Source: Pseudomonadota bacterium (GTDB taxonomy: Bacteria > Pseudomonadota > Gammaproteobacteria > Xanthomonadales > SZUA-36). From it: DNA of 64,000 bases. The notes beneath the pieces were generated by a model. The model was not told the origin of the DNA. It was given only the letters and a program-made list of their open reading frames with translations, and searched no databases. The stretch lies in contig JADFVZ010000125.1 in assembly GCA_015222805.1 (NCBI GenBank), forward strand, positions 24,342 to 88,341. The letters run 5' to 3'. Shown one piece after another: positions 1 through 9,087 of the stretch. A program made the translations under genes and the position numbers. Position 1 is the stretch's first letter; the number at the start of each line of letters is the position of its first letter.

Positions 1-282
1 GATAAGGGGTTACTACTCATATATCTCTCATTCTCAGCACATATCCCAATGCCCTGTGCACTGAGATTGTTTATCTATAATTATTGGATGCAGAGAAGTT
101 TTAAGAAAACACTTGATTTTCACTTCACTGACCACGATATTAGTGGGTAGAAATTTGAACCTGCGGAAAGAAATCTTCCCATTTGCAGGTCTGCCTTACC
201 AACAATCCGGAGATCAACAATCCGGCACTAAATATTAGGTGCATAATTGCACCGTCAGCCAATGATACAGCAGGAGAACTCT

Positions 283-609
283 GTGAGCGAAAATATCAAG
301 CATATAACTGAAAGTGATTTTGATTCGGAAGTCCTCGGCGCCGATGGCCCGGTACTCGTAGACTACTGGGCCGAGTGGTGTGGACCCTGTAAAATGATCG
401 CCCCGGTACTGGATGAATTGGCCACCGAGTTCGAAGGCAAGATCACCATCACCAAAGTTGATGTCGACACCAACGCTGCCATTGCCCAGAAATACGGTAT
501 TCGCGGTATCCCGACCCTGATGATTTTCAAGGATGGCGAAGTCCACGGAACCCGTGTGGGTGCTGCGACCAAAGGTCAATTGAAAGAATTTATCGAGTCA
601 GCAGTTTAA
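283..609 (+). CDS. trxA: Thioredoxin
   Basis: WCGPCK active site and thioredoxin fold sequence; GTG start at 283 ([13 protein letters not shown]); lies directly upstream of rho. Confidence 0.95.
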   Translation: MSENIKHITESDFDSEVLGADGPVLVDYWAEWCGPCKMIAPVLDELATEFEGKITITKVDVDTNAAIAQKYGIRGIPTLMIFKDGEVHGTRVGAATKGQLKEFIESAV

Positions 610-630
610 ACCGTACATAGAATCTAATTA

Positions 631-652
631 GCCTCCGCAGATTGCGGGGGCT
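631..652 (+). terminator. Hairpin downstream of trxA
   Basis: GCCTCCGCA-GAT-TGCGGGGGC stem-loop just after the trxA stop. Confidence 0.6.
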
Positions 653-839
653 AATTTGCAGGGTTTTTCTGGACTATGACCCTTTAACTGTGTTAAATTG
701 CCCTATCTTCCTGGCGGACCCGCCGGACCAGTTTCAAAACTATTCAAAAAAATAATATTAAATAAACAATTCACAGCATTTCCGCCTGATTTTCAATCGG
801 CCTGACAACAACCCTATATAAATCAAATAAATAACCTTC

Positions 840-2096
840 ATGAACCTATCAGATCTAAAACAAAAATCCATATCCGAACTATTTGAAATTGCCACCGAAA
901 TTGGCATTGATAACGTTGGTCGTTCACGTAAACAGGATATTATCTTTACAATCCTGAAAAAACTCGCCCGTAAAGGCGATGATATTTATGGCGACGGTGT
1001 ACTGGAAATCCTCCAGGATGGCTTTGGCTTCCTGCGTGGCCCATCCAGTTCATACCTGGCAGGTCCGGACGATATCTATGTATCACCAAGCCAGATTCGG
1101 CGCTTCTCTTTACGCACAGGCGATATGCTTGAAGGTAAAATCAGGCCACCCAAGGACAGCGAACGTTATTTTGCCCTGCTAAAAGTTGAAAAACTCAATT
1201 ACGAAACGCCTGACAAAGCCAAACACAAGGTTTTGTTTGAAAACCTGACCCCGGAGTTCCCGCGCAAGCAAATGATACTGGAACGCGGCAACGGCTCAAC
1301 TGAAGATATCACATCGCGTATCATTGACCTGATGTCACCGATCGGCAAAGGCCAGCGCGGCCTGGTTGTATCGCCACCGAAAGCCGGTAAAACTTTAATG
1401 CTGCAAAATATTGCTGCCAGCATCCGCGCCAACAGTCCGGATTGTAAAATGTTTATCCTGCTGATCGATGAGCGCCCGGAAGAAGTAACTGAAATGATGC
1501 GCTCGGTGGATGCAGAGGTTATTTCATCTACATTTGATGAACCGGCCACCCGCCATGTACAGGTAGCAGAAATGGTGATTGAGCGCGCCAAACGCCTGGT
1601 TGAACATAAACACGATGTAGTCATCCTGCTCGATTCTATTACCCGTCTCGCACGTGCCTATAACACTGTAGCACCCTCCTCCGGCAAAGTTCTCACCGGC
1701 GGTGTTGATGCCAATGCCCTACAGCGTCCGAAACGCTTTTTTGGTGCAGCCCGTAACGTAGTCGAAGGCGGTTCATTAACTATTATCGCCACCGCACTGG
1801 TAGATACCGGTTCACGCATGGATGAGGTTATCTACGAAGAATTCAAAGGCACGGGCAATATGGAAGTCCACCTGAGCCGGCGTATTTCTGAAAAACGTGT
1901 ATTCCCGGCCATCGACATCAACAAATCTGGCACCCGCCGTGAAGAGCTGATGATCGACCAGGACCTGATCCAGAAAGTCTGGATTCTGCGCAAGGTACTG
2001 CACCCCATGGATGAAATCCAGGCAATCGAGTTTGTTCTCGATAAGATGAAAGCAACCAAGACCAATGATGAATTCTTTAACTTCATGAAGCGGTAA
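840..2096 (+). CDS. rho: Transcription termination factor Rho
   Basis: 418 aa; [19 protein letters not shown]-terminus, [12 protein letters not shown] Walker [27 protein letters not shown]. Confidence 0.98.
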   Translation: MNLSDLKQKSISELFEIATEIGIDNVGRSRKQDIIFTILKKLARKGDDIYGDGVLEILQDGFGFLRGPSSSYLAGPDDIYVSPSQIRRFSLRTGDMLEGKIRPPKDSERYFALLKVEKLNYETPDKAKHKVLFENLTPEFPRKQMILERGNGSTEDITSRIIDLMSPIGKGQRGLVVSPPKAGKTLMLQNIAASIRANSPDCKMFILLIDERPEEVTEMMRSVDAEVISSTFDEPATRHVQVAEMVIERAKRLVEHKHDVVILLDSITRLARAYNTVAPSSGKVLTGGVDANALQRPKRFFGAARNVVEGGSLTIIATALVDTGSRMDEVIYEEFKGTGNMEVHLSRRISEKRVFPAIDINKSGTRREELMIDQDLIQKVWILRKVLHPMDEIQAIEFVLDKMKATKTNDEFFNFMKR

Positions 2097-2108
2097 TTAA
2101 CTTTCATT

Positions 2109-2161
2109 AAGCAATAAAAAACCCGATCACTATCCGAGGCGTTCAATAAAAGTGTTGAAAA
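2109..2161. repeat. Left copy of ~52-bp inverted repeat flanking the island
   Basis: AAGCAATAAAAAACCCGAT-N7-CGAGGCGTTCAATAAARGTGTTGAAAA; inverted copy at 29193-29244. Confidence 0.8.
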
Positions 2162-2166
2162 GAATT

Positions 2167-2198
2167 AACCTCTCAAGCATACTTTTGCTTGGGAGGTT
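2167..2198 (+). promoter_or_regulatory. Hairpin overlapping the Shine-Dalgarno of the following CDS
   Basis: AACCTCTCAAGCA / TGCTTGGGAGGTT stem (one wobble) contains GGGAGG just before ATG 2201. Confidence 0.6.
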
Positions 2199-2200
2199 TT

Positions 2201-3907
2201 ATGCGTCAAGATCGTTCATACCCTAGAGTTCCAAGGGAATATCAAGGTATTCAAGTTAATCATTGCAAAAATTCAAATTGTAAATATTTTGGCATACCAG
2301 CTAAAACAGACTTTCACCAAGGTAAAGACAACTACCGCTTAACTGGCGGTAAGAGTTCAATCATTAGTTTGAAATGTAAATTCTGTGGAAAGTATTCTGC
2401 ACTAAAAAGCAATGAAGGAATTTATGAAGAATATCAACGTATATACAATCTACATAACCCCTCAGAGCTCATAAGTTGTAGAAACGAAAAATGCAAAAAC
2501 CACTTAACTAGTGTCACTGAGGGTAAACAGTTTTACTCCGCATATGGAAAAACAAAAGCAGGATCAAAAAGATATAAGTGTAAAGCTTGTGGAAAAATAT
2601 TTTCATTCAAGGGCCAAGCAAACTTAAGGCAACGTCGTAAAGACGTTAACTCTATGGTTTTTAGGTTGTTAGTTAATAAAGGAATTATGCGACGAATATG
2701 TGAAATTGTTGATATTCACCCTGCAACTTTATATTCAAAAATCAACTTTATTCATAAACAATGTGTCCTTTTCTCATCACACAAAGAACATAATTTCTTT
2801 AATGATCAGGAGATAAAAAGACTTTATGTTTCTACTGATAGACAAGAGTATGTATTCAACTGGGGTTCTCAATTAGATCGGAGAAATGTAAAGTTACATT
2901 CAATAGGTACAGCTGATAATGTCAGTGGCTTCGTGTTTGGCATGCACCTTGATTTTGATCCAACTATAAACTCTGAGGAATTGGAAAAAAAGGTTTCTGA
3001 AGTAAACGATTATGAATTACCAATTCCATATAGGAAATATGGTAGGTATTGGCTTCAAGGTGATTATGTTGATCATAGTCTCGGACTTCCAATAGGAAAG
3101 CCTTCACCACCTGTCACTGGGTCAGAAAATGAAGATGGCCGATTTGTTAATGAAAACCTTAAAAGACCATCAGTCGGTGTCCAAGTACGGATGGACTATA
3201 CTCAATTTGGGCACTTTTATTACTTGGCCGATTTATTTCAAAAAGTTGAAAAAGTAAGATTTTTTCTCGACAGAGAGCCAGGTATTGACGCTGCTGTTAG
3301 TTCAGCATTTAAAAACAAGGTTGCAAATTCTGATGTTGATGCGTTTTTTGTTAGTATCAATAAAAACCTCACTGTTGATCAGAAAAAAAGTTTAAAGGCA
3401 CAGGGAGGTAAAAATTTAAAAAGGTTTTTTGATGAAAACCCAGGACTTACTCAAAAAGAGGCAGAAATTGAATATTTGATTGAAGCAATTTCTGGTTTAA
3501 GCATAGATGAGCTTTCCAAGAACAGGATCAGTCACCCAACATCAAATATGAACGAACCTCAAAAAACGATTCAATGGATAACCCCACGTCTAAATTATGA
3601 GAATGAGCATGTTGCTCGGCTATACAGATTGGCAAGTTTACATAGTATTGACAGGTTTTTTATGCTTGTTAGAAGAAGGTTGTCTGTGTTTGAAAGACCA
3701 ATAGCTTCAGCAAGTAACCAAAATCGAAGTTGGTATGGTTACAGTGCCTACAACCCGGAAATTGGAATGAAGCTACTAGACATATTTCGTGTTTATTATA
3801 ATTACTCACTTATGGGAAAAGATAAAAGTGTTCCTGCAGCTCGTATTGGAATTGTTAACAAACCAGTTTCCTTAGAGGAAATACTAGAGTTCATTCCTAG
3901 TAAATAA
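2201..3907 (+). CDS. Double zinc-ribbon, transposase-like protein of unknown function
   Basis: 568 aa from ATG 2201; two CxxC...CxxC ribbons (CKNSNC..CKFC; CRNEKC..CKAC) as in InsA-type N-termini; RNase H/DDE-like segments (YVSTDRQEYVFNW..GTADNVSGFVFG, VRFFLDREPGID). Confidence 0.6.
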   Translation: MRQDRSYPRVPREYQGIQVNHCKNSNCKYFGIPAKTDFHQGKDNYRLTGGKSSIISLKCKFCGKYSALKSNEGIYEEYQRIYNLHNPSELISCRNEKCKNHLTSVTEGKQFYSAYGKTKAGSKRYKCKACGKIFSFKGQANLRQRRKDVNSMVFRLLVNKGIMRRICEIVDIHPATLYSKINFIHKQCVLFSSHKEHNFFNDQEIKRLYVSTDRQEYVFNWGSQLDRRNVKLHSIGTADNVSGFVFGMHLDFDPTINSEELEKKVSEVNDYELPIPYRKYGRYWLQGDYVDHSLGLPIGKPSPPVTGSENEDGRFVNENLKRPSVGVQVRMDYTQFGHFYYLADLFQKVEKVRFFLDREPGIDAAVSSAFKNKVANSDVDAFFVSINKNLTVDQKKSLKAQGGKNLKRFFDENPGLTQKEAEIEYLIEAISGLSIDELSKNRISHPTSNMNEPQKTIQWITPRLNYENEHVARLYRLASLHSIDRFFMLVRRRLSVFERPIASASNQNRSWYGYSAYNPEIGMKLLDIFRVYYNYSLMGKDKSVPAARIGIVNKPVSLEEILEFIPSK

Positions 3908-3914
3908 AAAGTGA

Positions 3915-4784
3915 CTATTGAAATTTATATGTTTTGACTATGTCTTGATCGTTTAAACTTAGGTATATGTGATTTTCCGGTTTATCAAGTCTGATCCAAT
4001 ATAAAAAATATGGGATTAAGCACTCTCTAATTTCAACATCCCAAACCCAGTTCCCTTTGCTTTTCAGCATCCCATATTCCTTGGCAATTGCATTTTTCTG
4101 AGATTCTGAAAGTGTATTCTTGGGACTTATTTGAATTTTCTTGAAAGTATTAAACCTTTTATCTTCCGGCAAATCTATGACATCTGTTACATGACGAACT
4201 TTTGATGAGCCAAATCTATGTAAGACAAAATCTTTGTAAGCTTTTTCATCTTCGTCAAATGATCTGGCATGCCATCTGTATCCAGAGTAAATCAGTGATT
4301 GAGGCCAAATAATTTTTTTAGACGCTTCGGCATTCTTCATTGTTTGGTAGGTAATCACTAAACTACTTTTTTGAGAAATAGCTCTTGTAACATTTCTCAA
4401 GATAGGGGGCTCAAGATTACATTTAATTGGTGGAATGCCAAAAGCGCTTACTGTACCTGTTATAGATGAAATCACATCATAACTTTTTATCTCAGTATGA
4501 GTTTTCAATAAAGACAAATATTCTTCAGGCGATCCATTGCTGATTTGGGGTTTAAACTTTTTAGCAGGCTTATAAGCTCTGATTGAAACATCGTAGTCCA
4601 AGTTTTGAGGAAAGGATTTCCTATACAGCGTAAAGTCTTTAGTTATGTGGTTGCCACTGATTCCAAATACTTTTGCAACATCATTCCTTCCAACGGTTCC
4701 TTCCCAGTAGGCCATTGACTCAATGTAAAGCAACCTTTGCCTTTGAGCAAAACTAATTTCTTTAATTTTTGTAGCAGTTGTCAT
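3915..4784 (-). CDS. WYL-domain transcriptional regulator (BrxR/CapW-like)
   Basis: N-terminal HTH (GRNDVAKVFGISGNHITKDF) and WYL-type core (SGYRWHARSFDEDEKAYKDFVLHRF); divergent from the methylase operon. Confidence 0.75.
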   Translation of the reverse strand: MTTATKIKEISFAQRQRLLYIESMAYWEGTVGRNDVAKVFGISGNHITKDFTLYRKSFPQNLDYDVSIRAYKPAKKFKPQISNGSPEEYLSLLKTHTEIKSYDVISSITGTVSAFGIPPIKCNLEPPILRNVTRAISQKSSLVITYQTMKNAEASKKIIWPQSLIYSGYRWHARSFDEDEKAYKDFVLHRFGSSKVRHVTDVIDLPEDKRFNTFKKIQISPKNTLSESQKNAIAKEYGMLKSKGNWVWDVEIRECLIPYFLYWIRLDKPENHIYLSLNDQDIVKTYKFQ

Positions 4785-4792
4785 GTATAAAA

Positions 4793-4855
4793 GTATACTA
4801 CATTAAATATGTAGGGCAATATATTTATTTGCTGTAATTATAACATGTAATATAC
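4793..4855. promoter_or_regulatory. Candidate operator between WYL regulator and methylase operon
   Basis: GTATACTACAT (4793-4803) and inverted ATGTAATATAC (4845-4855), one mismatch, in the divergent intergenic region. Confidence 0.45.
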
Positions 4856-4928
4856 TGATTATATGTTGCATTAAATTGCATATGGATTTAAAATCAAAGA
4901 ATGGGTCTAGAGGGTCTAGAATTTAACA

Positions 4929-7900
4929 ATGAAACGAATTGATACAACACAGTGGCTTAACAAACTCGGATATGATCCGAGCAATGTTAGTTTGCCTGGA
5001 AGTGGTGTCGGACTGGATTCGCCCTACGCCCGAGAAATTAATCGATTACTTGATCCTGAAGCCATTTGTGCATCTGCTGTGGTTACTATGGATGAACACC
5101 CAGTTGTTTGTTTCATCGATAGTAATGGAAGAGGTGTCAAGAAAACGAAGTGGCTTGATAAGATCAGAAAAAAGATTTGGAATCAGAGTTTGGTTTCTTT
5201 AATTCTTGTTATCGACGATGATGAATTAACCGCTTTTCCCGTTAACAAGAAATCAAAGCCAGATGAAAAGTTGAAATTTGATTCAGCTGGCACAAGCAGC
5301 CAGTATTCAATGGCTGATATAAACACAGGTGAAATACAGAAACGACATCCTGATTGGTTTGACCCTGAAAACAATGTTGATCAGGTGCTTCTTTCCAATT
5401 TAAAACAATCCATCACTAAATTAAAGACCATGGGTGCAAGCGTTGATGATGCTCAATACCTCATGGGCCAATGCTTATTTGTTTCCTATCTCGAACACAG
5501 AGAAATAGTTAGTGACGAATACCGTAATCGAAGAGGTGTTGAGGGTCTTCACTCATTGATAAGCGCAAGAAATGGCAAAGGGTTGGAAAAATTATTTTTA
5601 TCTCTCAAAAAGAATTTCAATGGCGATTTCTTTGAGCTCAGAGAAAAAGGTCACTCTTATTGGACATCATTATCTGATGAAGTTTTTTCGCTCTTAGATG
5701 ACTTTTTGAACCGTGTGGACCTTAATTCTGGTCAATTATCTTTTTGGGGGTATGATTTTAGATATATTCCTGTTGAAATGATTTCTGGTATTTATGAGAC
5801 TTTTCTCGGAGATGATAAAGGTAATATTGGTGCCTACTACACGCCAAGGCATTTAGCCAACCTAACAATTGATCAAGCATTTGGTGAGAGTAAAGACATT
5901 ACTAAAGAAGTGGTGTTTGATGGAGCTTGCGGTTCTGGCATCTTATTAACTACAGCTTTTAGAAGAATAGTCTTAAGCTCAATGAGCAAAGGCAATGGTG
6001 ACCCATCTTTCAGAGAAAGAATTGATTTGTTGCTCAAATGTATTCGCGGAAGTGATATTAATCAATCGGCATGCAGGATAACGGTGTTTAGTTTGTATTT
6101 AGCACTTTTAGAGGACATACAACCTAAAGACATAGCTAGGCTGCAAGACGATGAAAAAATCAAACTCCCCAAATTGCTTGGTGAAATTATTGTTTGTGGC
6201 GAGAATGACGGTGATTTCTTTAATAAATCGCATAAGTTTATTACAGGTTCCAAAAACACTATCCTTGTCTCTAACCCACCTTGGTATGAAGCCAAAGGGT
6301 ATGAGAAAAATACAAGTTTCGAATTGTGGGCACAGTCAAATGAAAAAGAACTAGTCAGGCGACAAATTGCTTGCGCTTTTGCTCACAGATCATGTGATGC
6401 AGTTATTGAAAATGGGAGGGTTTGTTTAATACTTCCTGCTAGTATTTTAACAGCATCTACCAGTCAAGCATTTGTTTCACAGTTGCTCACAGAAATTGAA
6501 GTAGATCGAGTTATTAATTTCTCTGATATTAGGCGATTACTCTTTGCTAAGGCCATTCATCCTTGTGTGGTTATAAGTGGCAAAGTAAAATCCGGTTCTA
6601 ATTATGGAGTAGTTAAAAGTGATGAGTTCTGTGACTATTGGGTTCCTAAAGCGGATGTGAGTTTGGCTTTTGGCAGGCTTACCGTTCACAGCAGTGATCG
6701 TCACAGAATACTCACTCAAGATATATATTTTGACAATGAAATATTGCGCGTGTTTTTTTGGGGAAGCCAAAAAGACCACTCATTAATTTCTAAACTGAGA
6801 ATCAAAGGTCAAATAAATGACCTTGTTTCTCAAAAAGACTCCCGATGGACTATTTGTAAAGGTTTCCATCAAACTGATAGGTCAAAGGAACCATTACCCC
6901 CTGGGAAATTAAAGGCAATTCCATTCTTGGATTCTCGTAAGTTTCCAAAACAATCACCCATTTTAGACAGAGATATACTGGAAGAGTTTCCAGACTCCAT
7001 TGTCACTGTAGCTGATTATGGTTCAAAATCAGGTGCGGCATTTAGCGGTCCTCGGGTGTTATTTCCAGATGGAGCCACCAATAATTTTGAGGTAAAGGCT
7101 TTATTTACCAATATTGAGTTTTGTTTTAAACAAACAATTTCAGCAATAGTAGGACCTAGTGATGATAGTGATATATTACGATTCCTTACAATATACCTAA
7201 GATCTAAGTTGGCTAGCTATGTGCTATTCCATACTGCTTACTCATTAGCCAGTGAACGACCACACATTAAATTAATAGAAATAAGAGATTTGCCATTTGT
7301 ATTGCCAGAAGATCACTCTGATCCACAAAAAGCAAAAAAAATAGTCACTGAAGTTTCTAAAAAAGTAAAAGCGCTGAACAACGTAAACGTATTTGAATTT
7401 GAAAATAAATACAGAAAATTGAAATCTGAGTGTGAAAAATTAATTTTTGAATATTTCGGCTTAGATTATGCAGAACAAAGCATGGTCAATGATACATTTG
7501 AATATCTATTACCAAGTGTTCAACCCAATGCTTATAACAAAATAAAAACACCACTTTATTACCCAGTTTCTGAGAGTGATATTGACTCATACTCTCATGT
7601 TTTACTCCATGAGTTAAATGAATGGAGAGCAAAACTTGGAGGTAAAGGAAAAATAAAAATAGAAACTATTTATGATGATGCAACTCTTGCCTATACATTA
7701 GGCATAGTCAAGCTATCAATTTCCTCAACATCAACAATCTCTAGTTTCACAAATGATAATTCGGATGTGATGAGCATTCTTACTATTTTGAGAAACAATA
7801 ATGTGCTACCTATGCAAATCGCACATGGAAATTATCACCTGGGAAGTGATTTTTTAATTCACGCAGGAGAGCATATATATTTAATCAAACCACTTGTAAA

Positions 7901-7991
7901 ACGTTTATGGCTAAAAAACCAAGCTGTCCATGATGCTCAACGCATTGTTACATCAATCCAGACCAATCTGATGCCAGAGAATGCTAGATGA
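4929..7991 (+). CDS. N6-adenine DNA methyltransferase-like protein (type IIG/Eco57I-like)
   Basis: 1020 aa; motif I VFDGACGSGILL, motif IV VSNPPWYEA, preceded by IGAYYTPRHLANLTID. Confidence 0.85.
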   Translation: MKRIDTTQWLNKLGYDPSNVSLPGSGVGLDSPYAREINRLLDPEAICASAVVTMDEHPVVCFIDSNGRGVKKTKWLDKIRKKIWNQSLVSLILVIDDDELTAFPVNKKSKPDEKLKFDSAGTSSQYSMADINTGEIQKRHPDWFDPENNVDQVLLSNLKQSITKLKTMGASVDDAQYLMGQCLFVSYLEHREIVSDEYRNRRGVEGLHSLISARNGKGLEKLFLSLKKNFNGDFFELREKGHSYWTSLSDEVFSLLDDFLNRVDLNSGQLSFWGYDFRYIPVEMISGIYETFLGDDKGNIGAYYTPRHLANLTIDQAFGESKDITKEVVFDGACGSGILLTTAFRRIVLSSMSKGNGDPSFRERIDLLLKCIRGSDINQSACRITVFSLYLALLEDIQPKDIARLQDDEKIKLPKLLGEIIVCGENDGDFFNKSHKFITGSKNTILVSNPPWYEAKGYEKNTSFELWAQSNEKELVRRQIACAFAHRSCDAVIENGRVCLILPASILTASTSQAFVSQLLTEIEVDRVINFSDIRRLLFAKAIHPCVVISGKVKSGSNYGVVKSDEFCDYWVPKADVSLAFGRLTVHSSDRHRILTQDIYFDNEILRVFFWGSQKDHSLISKLRIKGQINDLVSQKDSRWTICKGFHQTDRSKEPLPPGKLKAIPFLDSRKFPKQSPILDRDILEEFPDSIVTVADYGSKSGAAFSGPRVLFPDGATNNFEVKALFTNIEFCFKQTISAIVGPSDDSDILRFLTIYLRSKLASYVLFHTAYSLASERPHIKLIEIRDLPFVLPEDHSDPQKAKKIVTEVSKKVKALNNVNVFEFENKYRKLKSECEKLIFEYFGLDYAEQSMVNDTFEYLLPSVQPNAYNKIKTPLYYPVSESDIDSYSHVLLHELNEWRAKLGGKGKIKIETIYDDATLAYTLGIVKLSISSTSTISSFTNDNSDVMSILTILRNNNVLPMQIAHGNYHLGSDFLIHAGEHIYLIKPLVKRLWLKNQAVHDAQRIVTSIQTNLMPENAR

Positions 7992-8656
7992 TATCACCAG
8001 ATTGGCGTGATGTATTTCCATATGAAGAGGCCAGCCAGGTTATAGACGCCATAAAAAAAACCTGGGGTAAATTGGTAAAACGAAACTTTGAGGATTTTCA
8101 ACCCGAAACAGATGAGCCTAAGTTAACAATTCGATTAAAAATACTGCTTAGTAACATAAAGAATGAATTTGGACTTACAGGGTACTTCACTGCTGAGGGC
8201 GTAGAAGGTAAGCTGGATATGCGAAGTGGTAGTTTGGACAAAATGGGTAGAACAGACATCTTATATGTTTCTAGGGGGGTCGAGGAAGAATTCACATTTG
8301 AATTTAAAAAGCTAACAACCAAACCTGACAGCAGAAGAGCGTATCATAAATTTGGGATTATGCGATTTGTCACTGGAAAGTACAGTGATAAAAAAAACTT
8401 AGACTTCATGGTTGCGATCATCATCAAAGAAGCTGAGGCTGATGAAATACTTACTGGTCTGACTAAATCTTTTGCGAAGCCAGATATAAAATCAGCGCTG
8501 CATATGCTCACAAATGATGATGGGGATTTTGTCATCAAACCTTCTAGTGAGCTTCCAGATTCTGTAAACTTTGACACAAAACATGCAAGAACCCTTTTGC
8601 CTGATTCACCAGATATAACTATTTGTCACTTCCATGTCTCTCACATCAAAAACTGA
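7988..8656 (+). CDS. Putative PD-(D/E)XK nuclease-like protein
   Basis: 222 aa; starts inside the methylase stop (ATGA overlap); GRTDILYVSRGVEEEFTFEFKKL fits a D...ExK core. Confidence 0.5.
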   Translation: MISPDWRDVFPYEEASQVIDAIKKTWGKLVKRNFEDFQPETDEPKLTIRLKILLSNIKNEFGLTGYFTAEGVEGKLDMRSGSLDKMGRTDILYVSRGVEEEFTFEFKKLTTKPDSRRAYHKFGIMRFVTGKYSDKKNLDFMVAIIIKEAEADEILTGLTKSFAKPDIKSALHMLTNDDGDFVIKPSSELPDSVNFDTKHARTLLPDSPDITICHFHVSHIKN

Positions 8657-8657
8657 T

Positions 8658-8702
8658 TGTTAATTTGCATCCAAAAGGTACAAATTTGAGTGCAATTCAA
8701 CA
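8658..8702. repeat. IS21-like terminal repeats, two facing ends abutted
   Basis: TGTTAATTTGCATCCAAAAGGTACAAATTTGAGTGCAATTCAACA; related half sites at 14657-14671 and 24070-24088. Confidence 0.45.
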
Positions 8703-8721
8703 TTCTCCACTTATTGTATTG

Positions 8722-8956
8722 CTATAATCCCAGCTTGTTTCCCCTAAACGATTGGTCACCTGCCTCCCTCTGTTCAGCAGCCCAGCGACCGAGCATATTA
8801 CTATTAAGCCCAAGATTCCTCGCAGCTTCTGCACGACTATAATCCTGATCCAACACCAGGCTGACTGCGTCTAGCTTGAACTCCTTTGAATACTTCTTTC
8901 TTTTGCTCATTTTACTTCTCCCAGTTAATTGAATTATCCCTTAACTGGGTTGTACA
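8722..8956 (-). pseudogene. IS3-family OrfA remnant with one IS end
   Basis: MSKRKKYSKEFKLDAVSLVLDQDYSRAEAARNLGLNSNMLGRWAAEQREAG then truncated; terminal repeat TGTACAACCCAGTTAAGGGATAATTC on the minus strand ending at 8956. Confidence 0.8.
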
Positions 8957-9087
8957 ATCTATTGGGCCACGTCATGTCTTATAACAAGGCTGATCGATCG
9001 AGATAAACGTTTTAACGAAAAAGCATAGGTTAGTCTAAGGTAGGTAAGCGAATCTCCTAAGCTGAACAAGCACAATACAGAGGTTAA

